DNA from: Methylobacterium sp. NMS14P
Lineage (GTDB): Bacteria > Pseudomonadota > Alphaproteobacteria > Rhizobiales > Beijerinckiaceae
Assembly: GCF_028583545.1 (NCBI RefSeq)
Contig: NZ_CP087106.1
Location: forward strand, 5,253,001-5,317,000
DNA length: 64,000 bases
Reading direction: 5' to 3'
The notes below the pieces were generated by a model that searched no databases, was not told the origin of the DNA, and saw nothing but the letters and a program-made list of their open reading frames with translations. The position numbers and the translations under genes were made by a program. Positions 18,165 through 27,509 of the stretch are shown piece by piece. The number at the start of each line of letters is the position of its first letter. Within the stretch, counting starts at the first letter, position 1.

Positions 18165-19517
18165 ATGCAGATCATGACCGATCCCTCAGATCCCGGCGCG
18201 CCTCTCGACGCGGACGACGACGTCTTCGATGCGGTCGTCTTAGGGGCCGGGATCACCGGCCTCGTTTCGGCGGCCATACTTCACGATCTCGGCTGTCGAA
18301 GGATCGCCGTCATCGATGAGTTCGGTAATCTGGGCGGCAATCACATCGATCGGGCCATCAACGGCTACACGTTCGACATCGGAAGTCTCATCTTCCAGGA
18401 CGATTCGCCTCTGCTGGACTATTTTCCGGAGCTGCTCGAGCATTACGTCCCGATCATGCCGACCTGGGGAAAGCTGACGCCTCAGGCTTTCGTGACCTCT
18501 TACCCGCTGTCCATCAAGGACGACATCCTCCGGGCCGGTGCGTGGGGTATCGTCAGGATCGGACTGTCGGTCGTATTCTCGCGTCTGCTACGGCGCCGGA
18601 TCGGAAATGCGCGGGAGTTCGCGCGCTACTGGATCGGTGATTATTTGCTCCAGAGGTCCGGCCTCGAGAGCTACATGAAGCGTTTCTTCGGCGTTCCGGC
18701 CGACTGGGTTGATCTGGAGTTTGCCGAGAAGCGGATGCTCTGGATCAAGGAACACGCGCATCCGCGCGTCCTGCTGCGCTACGTCCGCCGACATCACGCG
18801 ACCGTGCCGACCAACAGGCAACTGGCGCGTCCCCGTGAGGGCTACAATGCCCTCTACGGAGTGGCCGCGCGGACCCTCCGCCAGCGTGGAACGGTCTTTC
18901 ACCTGGGTCAACAGATCGGATCGATCACGAAGCGGGGGACGAAATTCGAGGTCCTCACGGGTAAGACCCGCATCACCGCCAACCGGCTCATCTCGACGAT
19001 CCCCATCACCCGGGCCCTGGAGCTCTGCGGGATCCGGGAGGATCCTCATCTGGCGTCGGTGACGCTGATCAGCCTGTATTTCAGCTTCAGCGGAAATCGC
19101 GGCTTCGACTGCTCGATCCTCTACAATTTCGCGCATGACGGGGCATGGAAACGGCTGACAATGTATTCCGATTTCTACGGTCGCGTGGACGGACGCGAGT
19201 ATTTTGGAGTCGAGGTCATTGCCGCACATGCGGGCAACTGCGTGACCACCGCCGAGCAGGATTTTCGCGCCCATGTGGCCAAGAACGGGCTCTTCATCGG
19301 TGATCTGGTCTGCGAGGGCAGCCAAGTGGTGCCCTGTGCCTATCCGATCTACACGGAGCAGGCCCACGAGAGGGTGTCCCGCGCGCGCGCGCTCCTGCGC
19401 GACTTCGGGATCGAGTCGTTCGGCCGGCAGGGCGGCTTTGACTATCAGCCGACAGCCCGTGTCTCGACGCTCAACGCGGCGGCTCACCTGATGCCGACGG
19501 CGAACACCGAGACTTAG
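18165..19517 (+). CDS. FAD-dependent oxidoreductase (amine oxidase / UDP-galactopyranose mutase-like fold)
   Basis: A flavoprotein with a Rossmann FAD-binding start, V-V-L-G-A-G-I-T-G-L, followed by AVIDEFGNLGGNHIDRAINGYTFDIGSLIF. The 'GGNHID' and 'FDIGSLIF' patterns match FAD amine-oxidase-like enzymes, including the UDP-galactopyranose mutase and protoporphyrinogen-oxidase-like families in sugar loci. No membrane segment is visible. The start is uncertain: ATG 18165 and 18174, or GTG 18120, are all in frame and none has a strong ribosome site. Position at the end of the plus-strand EPS genes suggests action on a sugar or lipid intermediate. The substrate is unknown, and the upstream region has two strong palindromes. 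Confidence 0.75.
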   Translation: MQIMTDPSDPGAPLDADDDVFDAVVLGAGITGLVSAAILHDLGCRRIAVIDEFGNLGGNHIDRAINGYTFDIGSLIFQDDSPLLDYFPELLEHYVPIMPTWGKLTPQAFVTSYPLSIKDDILRAGAWGIVRIGLSVVFSRLLRRRIGNAREFARYWIGDYLLQRSGLESYMKRFFGVPADWVDLEFAEKRMLWIKEHAHPRVLLRYVRRHHATVPTNRQLARPREGYNALYGVAARTLRQRGTVFHLGQQIGSITKRGTKFEVLTGKTRITANRLISTIPITRALELCGIREDPHLASVTLISLYFSFSGNRGFDCSILYNFAHDGAWKRLTMYSDFYGRVDGREYFGVEVIAAHAGNCVTTAEQDFRAHVAKNGLFIGDLVCEGSQVVPCAYPIYTEQAHERVSRARALLRDFGIESFGRQGGFDYQPTARVSTLNAAAHLMPTANTET

Positions 19518-19829
19518 CATCGACCTTACCGGATCCGACACGTCCTCCGTGAGAGCGCCCGTACGACGACCGAGCGGGATCGACCTGATTCGGAGCGCGG
19601 CATCCCCGCGGCACGGCAGGGACGGGACAGGCAAGGCGACGCGGATGGTGTCGTCCTCGCCGGGGTCGGAGCGGACCTCGATCGGCAGAGAGACCACCGA
19701 GAACAGGGCACCGAAGCCGCCCGCTCGCCGGTCGATACCGCGGTGATGCGGCGGCTATGCGGCGCACCACTACCCAGCGCTCCGCCCGGATACGATTCAC
19801 CCGGACGCGCGCCGCGAATGCGGGCCGTC
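19518..19829. other. Convergent gap, no gene recognised
   Basis: These 312 bases lie between the convergent FAD oxidoreductase and GT4 genes. No domain-bearing frame and no clear bidirectional terminator were seen. Confidence 0.45.
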
Positions 19830-20975
19830 TCACTGGACCAAGTAGGCGCGACTCGGCTCCCGTGGGGCACGCGGCGCCGCCAAGCGCTCCCGCGCCAGGA
19901 CTCCATCCACGAAACGGCTGATCTCGTCCGCGAAGCGGTCGACGCCGAAATCGGCGGCGCGGCGGACGAGGCGCTCGGGTTCCACCCCGATCGCCCGGCA
20001 GCGCTGGACGGCATCGATCAGCGCCTCGACGGATTGCTCGTGGAAAAAGGTCCCGGTCACCCCCTCGATGACCGTCTCGGTGGCCCCGCCCTTGCCATAC
20101 GCGATGACCGGACGTCCGCTCGCCATGGCCTCGACAGGGACGATGCCGAAATCTTCCTCCCCGGGGAAGATCAGGGCATGGCACCGTGCGTAATGATGCT
20201 TCAAGACCTCGAAAGGCTGTGGGCCGAGAATCGTGATGTGCGGACCGGCCATGCTGCGCAGCTCGCGCAGCATCTCGCCGCCGCCGATCACCACGAGCGG
20301 CTGCCCCAATCGGTTGAAGGCCTGGATCGCCAGTTCCGGCCGCTTGTAACGGACCATCTCGCCGACCATGAGATGGTAGTCGCCGCGCTCGCCGTCCGGA
20401 ACGGTCTCGAAGGCTGCCGTATCTACGGGCGGATGGATGACCTTGGCTTGCCGCCGATAGTAGGTCTCGATGCGCCGCGCGACCGTGGCCGAGTTGGCAA
20501 CGAACTCGTGGACTCGACCCGCCGAGATCGCGTCCCAGTTCCGCACATAATGGGCCACCGGCGGCATCAGCAGGCGCGTGAGCAGCCCCGTCCGCTCGCG
20601 GTAGTCGTGATACATGTTCCAGACGTACCGCATCGGCGAGTGGCAGTAGCAGATGTGGAGCGCGTCGGACGGCGGGATGATCCCCTTTGCCGGTCCCGAT
20701 TCACTGCTGATAATTAGATCGTATCCCCGCAGGTCGAGCTGTTCGAGCGCCATCGGCATCAGGGGCAGATAGGATTTGTACCGTCTGGTCGCGAACGGCA
20801 ACCGGCCGATGAAAGAGGTCCTGACCCGGTGCGCCCTGATGGTCGGCGACATGGATTGCGGCGCGTAGGCGTGCGTGAAGATGTCGGCTTCGGGATAGAG
20901 GTCGCAGAGCGCCTCGATAACCTTCTCGCCACCCCGCATCCCGATGAGCCAGTAATGGACGATCGCGACTCTCAT
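19830..20975 (-). CDS. GT4 family glycosyltransferase (WbaZ-like)
   Basis: A GT-B retaining glycosyltransferase of 381 aa. The N-terminus MRVAIVHYWLIGMRGGEKVIEAL is the conserved 'HYW...RGGEKV' start of WbaZ-type mannosyl/rhamnosyltransferases. HICYCHSPMRYVWNMYHDY is another hallmark of this subgroup, and the donor site has E-D-F-G-I-V-P-V-E (EX7E). The start is ATG 20975, with no rival. It is a single minus-strand gene facing the FAD oxidoreductase. The role is transfer of one sugar to the lipid-linked chain; mannose is a guess from the subgroup. Confidence 0.87.
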   Translation of the reverse strand: MRVAIVHYWLIGMRGGEKVIEALCDLYPEADIFTHAYAPQSMSPTIRAHRVRTSFIGRLPFATRRYKSYLPLMPMALEQLDLRGYDLIISSESGPAKGIIPPSDALHICYCHSPMRYVWNMYHDYRERTGLLTRLLMPPVAHYVRNWDAISAGRVHEFVANSATVARRIETYYRRQAKVIHPPVDTAAFETVPDGERGDYHLMVGEMVRYKRPELAIQAFNRLGQPLVVIGGGEMLRELRSMAGPHITILGPQPFEVLKHHYARCHALIFPGEEDFGIVPVEAMASGRPVIAYGKGGATETVIEGVTGTFFHEQSVEALIDAVQRCRAIGVEPERLVRRAADFGVDRFADEISRFVDGVLARERLAAPRAPREPSRAYLVQ

Positions 20976-22289
20976 CGACCAGGCCTTGATCTCAAGATTA
21001 TCGCGACGGGCAGGCCATGTGCGCGGCAGGTGTCGGATGCGGTCAGCGGGGCGCGCCCATGTGCCGCCTCCGGACCTGACGGGTGACCAGCGGACGCTCC
21101 CGGCCCCTGACCGGATGTCCGATCAGCCGCTGTCGGGCAGCCGCTCCGTAGGCAATGGACCATGATGGCGATGTTCTCAGCTGGATCGCAAGCGGGCGCC
21201 GTCATTCGGACAAGGCGTGAGCCAAGCCTCGGGTGCTGCCGGAATTGACGAACTTCAATGGGTCTCACAGGGCTTCACGACGACCGCTGCCGGCCGGCGC
21301 TGCGCGCAGAGCGTGCCGACCTGAAAGACATGCTCGGGATCCACATCAGGCTTTGCCCTCCCACTGGCCGGCCGAATAGGCGCGAACCGCTCTACGTGCC
21401 GCCCCGCACGGCACTCCATTGCCTCTCAACGGATACGCCATGCGCTGCCCCAATCCGTACTGACAGGCATTGTGGCGGCTCCTGCATGTTGGATGCCGCT
21501 TAGCCATCCGCAGGATACTGAGTTCGTCCATCCGGGTCACGCCGAGACGCACGCCACCATAGGGATTACTCCCAGGACGCCGGAACGCGGCCCCGCACCC
21601 GCATCCTATTGCGGTGCGGCGACCGATGCAGGCAAGTCGATGCGCAACGCACTCTCGCTAACTGCGTCTAATGTCCGGTATTGGCGAAACCTCCCGGGAC
21701 GCTTTCGTCAAGTTGTCAGGGTTGTCGCAAATTCTGAATTGATTATGCAAGGCTATTCACCGCATCCCGGTAATCGCCGCCGACGAGGCGCCGTGCGGTG
21801 GCCCGCCGTGGGGCTGGAAGGCGGGCGTTGCCCCGGCTGCCCGCGGCTTAATCCTGGGGATTGCAGGGTTTTCCCCACGCGGTGATGCCCCCGTCCCGAA
21901 TATGTGGCGCGCTTATACTGAAAAGCTACAGCTTCGAGAGCGGATCAGCTCTCGCCCATTAAGGGCCGATCGGTGCGGCTTTACGCAGCCCGAGCGCGCG
22001 CACTGCACAATGGAGGGCGAGCATATGCCCAAAGTAGATGTCGCGAGACATTGCGCGCGGCGACGTATCGAGTTGGATTCGTTGCCGCCGCGTGTTGCGG
22101 AAGGCGGCGTGCCACTGCGCCTCCGCCTGCAAGATCCGGATCTGTTCTTGCGGCTTCCAGAAGGAATAGACTAGGATACACAGCGCGGCTAAGCTTGAAA
22201 TAAGCCCGATGATTTGATATCGGAGATTTAACAATTAATTAGCCGTTCCTGCCCCCGCCGGCCGTCTGCCGTCACGAGGAGCCGACACC
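20976..22289. other. 1.3-kb region with little coding evidence
   Basis: No convincing gene was found except a weak membrane ORF at 21959-22234. Other frames are short and lack domains. The composition shifts to lower GC near 21660-21760 and 22180-22240. It may be decayed DNA or the long leader of the ExoY gene. The final 20 bases hold the ExoY ribosome site and the left arm of an inverted repeat. Confidence 0.5.
21959..22234 (-). CDS. Possible small membrane protein
   Basis: A 91-aa frame that starts MLNLRYQIIGLISSLAALCILVYSFWK. This is a clear single membrane helix after a short basic start, then a charged, possibly helical part (PQEQIRILQAEAQW). The C-terminal half looks less protein-like. 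It lies divergent from the ExoY gene. No family recognised. It could be a small bitopic protein or a chance frame. Confidence 0.3.
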   Translation of the reverse strand: MLNLRYQIIGLISSLAALCILVYSFWKPQEQIRILQAEAQWHAAFRNTRRQRIQLDTSPRAMSRDIYFGHMLALHCAVRALGLRKAAPIGP

Positions 22290-22352
22290 ATGCTGCGCGA
22301 CGCTGGCCCACCGCTTCAGCCCGCCCTGCGTGCACCGCAGCATGGTGTCGGC
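22281..22352. promoter_or_regulatory. 17-bp perfect inverted repeat spanning the exoY start codon
   Basis: The left arm 22281-22297 (gccgacaccatgctgcg) is exactly complementary to the right arm 22336-22352, with a 38-base loop. The ExoY start codon ATG (22290-22292) lies within the left arm and the GAGGA ribosome site (22276-22280) abuts it. In RNA this stem would hide the start. In DNA the arms could support inversion: the flipped 72-bp segment keeps the ATG, the frame and contains no stop. Confidence 0.6.
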
Positions 22353-23048
22353 CTGGCGGATCAAGTTGGCGAGGTCGCAGAGGCTGTCGCAGTGGTCGTC
22401 CTGCCGACGGCGCCGTTCGTGGCGCACGGTCTGCGGCTGGGCTGGGCAGCCAAGCGCGGGCTCGATATCGCGGTGGCGGCTACGGCCTTGTTCCTGCTCC
22501 TGCCGCTGCTGATCCTGATCGCCGCCCTCGTCTATGCCGGCGATCGCAAGGCGCCGATCTTCCGCCACATGCGGGTGGGGCGGGACGGACGCCGCTTCGG
22601 CTGCCTGAAGTTCCGCTCCATGGTGACGGACGGCGACGCCGTGTTGGTGACGCATCTGGCCGCCAATCCTCAGGCCCGCGCCGAGTGGGCGGCCACCCAC
22701 AAGCTCAGCGACGACCCGCGCGTGACCGCGATCGGTTACGTGCTGCGTAAGACATCGCTGGACGAGCTGCCGCAGCTCTGGAATGTGCTGCGCGGTGAGA
22801 TGAGCTTGGTCGGTCCGCGCCCGATCGTGCCTGCCGAAGTCGCCCGCTACGGGCGGGCCTTCCCGACCTGTTTCGCCATGGCGCCGGGTGTGACCGGGCT
22901 GTGGCAGGTCTCGGGCCGCTCCGACACGACCTATGCCGAGCGCGTGGCCCTGGACCTGGACTACGCTACCCGTTGGACCCTGCACCGGGATCTCGTCATC
23001 ATGCTGCGCACCGTCCCCGCCGTTCTGGCTCAGCGCGGGAGTCGATAG
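22290..23048 (+). CDS. exoY: ExoY-type undecaprenyl-phosphate sugar phosphotransferase
   Basis: The priming enzyme: it transfers a sugar-1-phosphate from a nucleotide sugar to undecaprenyl phosphate, the first step of EPS synthesis. The 252-aa chain has a variable N-terminus (1-50), one membrane helix (about 56-80, [21 protein letters not shown]), then the bacterial sugar transferase domain. That domain has [48 protein letters not shown] and [15 protein letters not shown]. There is no extra N-terminal membrane domain, so it is the short ExoY/WecP type. Start: ATG 22290 after GAGGA. A close paralog is at 58143-58880 with the same 'gagccgac' leader. The start codon is inside an inverted repeat. 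Confidence 0.92.
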   Translation: MLRDAGPPLQPALRAPQHGVGLADQVGEVAEAVAVVVLPTAPFVAHGLRLGWAAKRGLDIAVAATALFLLLPLLILIAALVYAGDRKAPIFRHMRVGRDGRRFGCLKFRSMVTDGDAVLVTHLAANPQARAEWAATHKLSDDPRVTAIGYVLRKTSLDELPQLWNVLRGEMSLVGPRPIVPAEVARYGRAFPTCFAMAPGVTGLWQVSGRSDTTYAERVALDLDYATRWTLHRDLVIMLRTVPAVLAQRGSR

Positions 23049-23867
23049 GACGTTGGCGGTCCTGACGCGTCGCCCGAACCGCGCGGGCGCGACGGATCCT
23101 GATACGCGGCGCCGGACGGGTGGAGGTCTGGATTTCGGCGTCAGCGGGGCCGGTCGACGAGTTGCACATTCGATGGATGACGGCCGGATCGCGCTGCGGA
23201 GGATTCCAGCATTGGCCAAACATGAGCCGCGTCGGCCCGATGATCCGATCTGGTATGATCGGATCGAGGCGGATGAGAGGCCGGGCCTGAGCCTCACGCT
23301 TCTGGCTCACCTGTTCCTGCTGAGCATGGCCGGTCTTCGGGCGGCACGAACGGTGTACTGGCTTCCGACTCTGGTGCGGTGGCGGGTATCGGGCTGGATC
23401 CTGAACCGTCGGGCCTCAGCGGCGAAACGGTCTTGAACCGATCGCTCGATACCGGGGCGCCGAGCGTCGTCAACGATCCCACCTGCGCCGGCGGAGCCGC
23501 TGGATCGGACCGCGGCGAAGCTGAGACCGGTATTGACCCGCCCGGAGCCAGCGCCGCGCAGAGCGGAGTTCTCGCGGAGGTCTCGCGTGATCGTCCCGAC
23601 GTTCAACAGTACACTCCCGTCGCCACAGCGAGACATTCCGTGAAAACTGTCGGTTGCGGGTCTGTGTGTCGCAGGGCAAAAATTGACAATACTCGCACTC
23701 GGACGTACCGTCATCGATTGCATGGAACTTGTGAGAAGAGCAATCGTGTTCGATTTTAATCCAATATAATTTCTCAGTTCGGAATGTTGAGTGCTTGTAT
23801 GAGGTTTTGGGAGACAGGCGCTGCGACTCGACGTTGGCCCTTCGTTCGGTCGCCGCGAACCCGCAGA
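23049..23867. other. Gene-poor stretch after exoY
   Basis: These 819 bases give only short frames without domains. The last 120 bases are AT-rich and contain TATAAT at 23765-23770, a good -10 box without a clear -35 partner, possibly for the small zinc-ribbon-like gene that follows. Confidence 0.45.
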
Positions 23868-24089
23868 ATGACCGCCAAAGAGCGATCGCTCTCGATTGGC
23901 GGCTGTCAGTCGTGCGGTGCGAGGGTGGAAACCCCCAAGGCTTACTGCGTTCCGTGCGCGACAGAGCGCGCCGATCGTGATGTCGTATATTTCGATCGCT
24001 GGCTGTCGATATTTATCTGCTTGTCTGTGGTCGCGACGATATCAGTTCTGATTCATATGGCTTTGAGATATCGCGGCGTGTCAAATTAG
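23868..24089 (+). CDS. Small membrane protein with a Cys4 zinc-ribbon-like motif
   Basis: A 73-aa protein. After MTAKERSLSIGG comes C-Q-S-C-G-A-R-V-E-T-P-K-A-Y-C-V-P-C: two CxxC pairs spaced as in a small zinc ribbon. A charged stretch and one membrane helix (WLSIFICLSVVATISVLIHMAL) follow. The composition (CxxC pairs plus helix) is unlikely by chance. ATG 23868 is chosen because the ribbon follows shortly; an upstream frame extension to 23784 adds non-conserved-looking sequence. No family recognised. The ribbon probably lies on the cytoplasmic side, by the positive-inside rule. Confidence 0.45.
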   Translation: MTAKERSLSIGGCQSCGARVETPKAYCVPCATERADRDVVYFDRWLSIFICLSVVATISVLIHMALRYRGVSN

Positions 24090-24302
24090 CGACAGCACTT
24101 GCGGGAACCGCCTTTCGCTGAATATGGAGTAAAATCTGTTCAGAAATCTGCTGAATTCAGACCGGCTGTACCTCTTTCGAATGATGTAGGCCGGCCGTGT
24201 TTAGGCAAAATAGCTGTGGAATGCACTGTTCGTGGCGCGATCGCAGCTCGCGATATGATTGAGTCGGGTCCGATCAGGTTGCGGGTTGAGAGTGAGGGCA
24301 GG

Positions 24303-24815
24303 ATGCTCGGCTTGTTTTCGACGGCGGTGCTTTCCGGCGCAATGGCGCTTGCCTTCAGCATGTCCGCATCGGCCGCCTCCGACATCACCGTGGCGGCCAT
24401 CACCACTGGCCGCCTCTATGTCGTCGGTACGACCGATCGGCCGCACACGGCGGTGGTCTTGGATGACCGGTTCCGGACCGAGTCCGACGAGACCAGGAGA
24501 TTCCAGTATGAGCTGGTCTATCATCCCGCCAACTGTGTCGTCTCGGCGGCGATCGACGGGGCGATACATGAGGCGGTTGTCAGCAATTGCGGGCAGCAGG
24601 TGATGCCCGGAACTTGGCTGGATCCGAAGCCGGCCACGACGAAGCCGGCGCCTCTGGAGCGGGTGCTCTCACCGAAAGCCGAGGTGCCACCCGCCCTGTT
24701 CTGCCCCTCCATCCAGACGGGGCGGTCGCAGGATGCCGCGCCGATCGAGCTCGCCGACCGCACGTCGCCCGTGTTCACCGTCGTGACGGGGATCGATTTC
24801 TCGCCGCGCTACTGA
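24303..24815 (+). CDS. Hypothetical secreted protein
   Basis: A 170-aa protein with a clear Sec signal peptide (MLGLFSTAVLSGAMALAFSMSASA, cleaved before A-S-D). The mature part is beta-rich: ITVAAITTGRLYVVGTTDRPHTAVVLDDRFRTESDETRRFQYELVYHP. Cysteines in NCVVSA and VSNCGQQ could form a disulfide. The pattern suggests a small Ig-like or beta-sandwich periplasmic domain. Start ATG 24303 has GAGGGCAGG just upstream; the frame is open further upstream but with no signal peptide. The exact function is unknown. Confidence 0.62.
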   Translation: MLGLFSTAVLSGAMALAFSMSASAASDITVAAITTGRLYVVGTTDRPHTAVVLDDRFRTESDETRRFQYELVYHPANCVVSAAIDGAIHEAVVSNCGQQVMPGTWLDPKPATTKPAPLERVLSPKAEVPPALFCPSIQTGRSQDAAPIELADRTSPVFTVVTGIDFSPRY

Positions 24816-25024
24816 CGCCATCCCGCGTGCGGGAACGAGGCGAAACGGGACCGGCACGGCGCCGATGACCCGTGCGCCCGCCGCGCCGCAGGGGATGGCG
24901 GTGTCGGCCTCATCCGCCGACAGATCCAGGAGCCTGTCGCTGTCTCAGACACTTCTGCGAGGATGAGATGCCCGGCTCGAGCGGAGCGCCGCCGGATAGG
25001 CCTGTGCCGCGTCGGCGCGCCCTG

Positions 25025-25546
25025 TCAGCATCCCGAGCAGATGCTCTTCGCGGCGTCGCGCCCGCCCTTCAGGAGCGTCGCCATCGTTGCTTCGCGATTG
25101 TATTCGGACAGGATTCTTTTCGTCGCAAGTTCTCTGTCGAAGCCGGGAGCGGTCGCCTTCCGCGGAGCCGACGTCGAGCCGGCGTCGAGACCGTTCGACA
25201 TCCTGGACGGGCCGGTATAGCCGGGCGGCCTCGTCAGATTTTCCGGGCGGAAAGTCTTCCAGGTCGCGCGGCTGCGAGCCGAGGAATCGAGCACGGCCAG
25301 AGGATTGACGCCATGCCGCCCGATCTCGTCTTCCTGAAGCTTCAGGGTGCCGGGAATGATGACGGGAATCGGGCCGAGATCGGCCTCAACACGCGGCGGC
25401 GCGGAAACCACGATCGGCCCCGTGGACGAGACGGAGGCGGGCGAGGCGGGCGGCAGGGAGCTGTAGGCGGTCGGCATCAACGGCGGGTGCGAGCACGCGC
25501 TCGATGCGAGCACCACCATGAGCGATCCGATTCGTTTGAAAGCCAT
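25025..25546 (-). CDS. Putative lipoprotein of unknown function
   Basis: A 173-aa protein that opens MAFKRIGSLMVVLASSACSHPP: a short signal ending in A-S-S-A-C, an atypical but plausible lipobox with Cys as the mature N-terminus. The mature part is Pro/Ser-rich and low in hydrophobics, then has VEADLGPIPVIIPGTLKLQEDEIGRHG. The tail contains TMATLLKGGRDAAKSICSGC. Start ATG 25546 has GAGGGCGG upstream; the open frame continues to 25669 but without signal features. No family recognised. It probably sits in the envelope. Confidence 0.55.
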   Translation of the reverse strand: MAFKRIGSLMVVLASSACSHPPLMPTAYSSLPPASPASVSSTGPIVVSAPPRVEADLGPIPVIIPGTLKLQEDEIGRHGVNPLAVLDSSARSRATWKTFRPENLTRPPGYTGPSRMSNGLDAGSTSAPRKATAPGFDRELATKRILSEYNREATMATLLKGGRDAAKSICSGC

Positions 25547-26250
25547 GGCCGCCCTCGCGCTGAGCCGGGCCATTCTAGCCAAGCTTGGACATGACATACC
25601 AGTGTTGGGTGGTGAAAGTCCAACCCTTATAAATTGGTTACAACGATCTCTGGAGTACGCGATGACCAAAAGTAGTATAGAGGCCGGCCGCCTCTCTTCC
25701 GGGAGGCGACTCCGGGGATGGATCGCTCACGGGGCAAATGCGTTCCGATTCTGGTCCGAATAGATCTCATTTGCTGGCGATATCGGGAAATGGTTCTGCG
25801 CCGCAGGGTCTATTGTGACCGTTTGGGTGGGCGCTGAACATCGTCGCACTGTCGGTTAGCTCTGTCCTTCGTATGCAGAACTTCGACATGGGCACGTCGG
25901 ACTGTTTCTGTCCCTGCGAGAGCGGGATTGCGGGCCGCCGGGCGGTCGACGGCTGCCCCGATAGAGCGGCCCCGCCGTCGAGGAGCCTGCGTCTACTGAC
26001 CTTGCTGGGCATGAGATCACGACAGTCCGGCCGAGCACGTTCGACCTGTGTAGATTCGTGACGCTGCCCGCTGGGAAGACCGCCGCACGACACACAGGTG
26101 GGAAGGCGGCACGGTCGGCCGGCGTGTCATTGGCCGCGCTCTGCCGCGCAGGCACCGCCAGGACGGGCATTCCGTCTACCCCGATTGGCGAACGGTTCGT
26201 CGCGCGAACGCGCGACGCGCGGATGCGGGGCCCGCGCGGAGATCCGTCCT
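25547..26250. other. 704-bp region with no gene recognised
   Basis: It lies between the lipoprotein gene and the hydrolase gene, both on the minus strand. Bases 25610-25680 are AT-rich and may carry the lipoprotein promoter. Frames in the rest translate to Arg/Ser-rich sequence with no domain. Confidence 0.45.
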
Positions 26251-27258
26251 TCACCGCGGCCGGAAAGCCGCCTCGAGCGCGTCCGAAACGCGCGCCAAAG
26301 TCGCGGCGCGGGCGGCGGCGTCGGAGCCGATGTGCGGGTCGCGCTGCACGCACGGGTCGGCATAGGTGAACGGCGTGGCGTTGGCGCCCTCGACGAGGGC
26401 GCCGTCCGCCGCCTCGCGGATCGCGCAAGCGCGGACCGTCTGCGCGCCCTTGGCGACCACGGGCTGGCTCGGCCCGGTCGGGTTGTCGAAGACGTGCTGC
26501 GCCCCGGGATAGACGGTCAGGTCGACATCGGCGCCGGCCGCCTTCAGCCGCTCGACGTAGGCCGCGCAGGTCGCGGCGGGATTGTAGTCGTCGCCGCTGC
26601 CACCGAACATCCGGATCGGCCGGTCCGCCACGGCGGTGTCGTCCCGGAACCGGATCGCGCAGTCCGGATAGACCGGCAGGTAGAGGGCGGGGGTGACGCC
26701 GGATCGGTTCCAGGCCGCGTCGAAGCGCTTGAGGCTGGAGTAGAGCGCGGCCTGCCCGCCGCGCGAGAAGCCCATCACGGCGATTCGCGCCGGGTCGACC
26801 CGCGGATGCTGGGCCAGCACGCCCAGCGCCCGGTAGATGTCGAGGATCAGGTTCGTGCGCGCCAGGAGGCTCTGGTCGGTGTTGACGCTGGTCAGACCGC
26901 GCCCGGTGAAGCCGTCGATGGCGAAGGTCGAGATTCCGCGTGCCGCCAGCGCCCGCTGCCAGAACTCGATGTTGCCGCCCAGCCCCCCGGAGCCGTGCAT
27001 CAGGATCACAGTGGGCAGGCGCTCCGTCCCCGCCTTGGCGACGCGCAGGATGCCCGCGACCGTGACGGGCTTCGCCCCCTCGGACGTGCCGGTGAGGAAC
27101 TGCCGGTCGGTCAGCGTCAGGCTCTCGAACGGGTGAGCTTCCACGCGGGCGGCGTAGCTGCCGAGATCGGCGACGCCGTCCGGCGCGGGCTCGGCGGAGG
27201 CTGCCCGCGGGATGCCGGCCAGCAGGCAGGCCGCCAGGAACAGGATCGATCGCCGCAT
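26251..27258 (-). CDS. Secreted dienelactone-hydrolase-like alpha/beta hydrolase
   Basis: A 335-aa serine hydrolase exported by a Sec signal (MRRSILFLAACLLAGIPRAASA). The oxyanion segment is VILMHGSGGLGGN, the nucleophile elbow G-F-S165-R-G-G, the acid in GGSGDDYNP (Asp223/224), and the histidine in GAQH255VF: a complete triad. It belongs to the DLH (dienelactone hydrolase) family, acting on esters or lactones in the periplasm. The start is ATG 27258. The gene downstream of it on the minus strand is far away, so it is likely a single-gene unit. The substrate is unknown. Confidence 0.85.
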   Translation of the reverse strand: MRRSILFLAACLLAGIPRAASAEPAPDGVADLGSYAARVEAHPFESLTLTDRQFLTGTSEGAKPVTVAGILRVAKAGTERLPTVILMHGSGGLGGNIEFWQRALAARGISTFAIDGFTGRGLTSVNTDQSLLARTNLILDIYRALGVLAQHPRVDPARIAVMGFSRGGQAALYSSLKRFDAAWNRSGVTPALYLPVYPDCAIRFRDDTAVADRPIRMFGGSGDDYNPAATCAAYVERLKAAGADVDLTVYPGAQHVFDNPTGPSQPVVAKGAQTVRACAIREAADGALVEGANATPFTYADPCVQRDPHIGSDAAARAATLARVSDALEAAFRPR

Positions 27259-27509
27259 CGGAGCCCTCCGCCACCGGTCGGCAGCCTAGCAGCGGCGCGG
27301 GCGCCCTGTCGCTGCGTGACGGACCGGAACCAGTTTCCCTTCGTGGCCGATGTCACGTGGCCGATGTCAGTCCCGGGGGCGGAGCGGAGGATGGTCGGCA
27401 GCCCGACGACGTCGATGTTGTCCTTCACTCAGCGCGTCGTCCGGCTCAACCGGGAAGGGGCCTGACCGGCAGGAGGCCTGACCAAGTGGGGGTCTGATAG
27501 GCGCCCCGC

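Noticed and set aside
20976-21900. Possible transposase or decayed mobile gene in the gene-poor stretch
   Set aside because: No transposase motif, terminal repeats or target duplication could be found by eye.
23049-23436. A protein frame running on from exoY (MDDGRIALRRIPALAKHEPRR part)
   Set aside because: It has no clear start, no ribosome site and no recognisable domain. It looks like an accidental frame.
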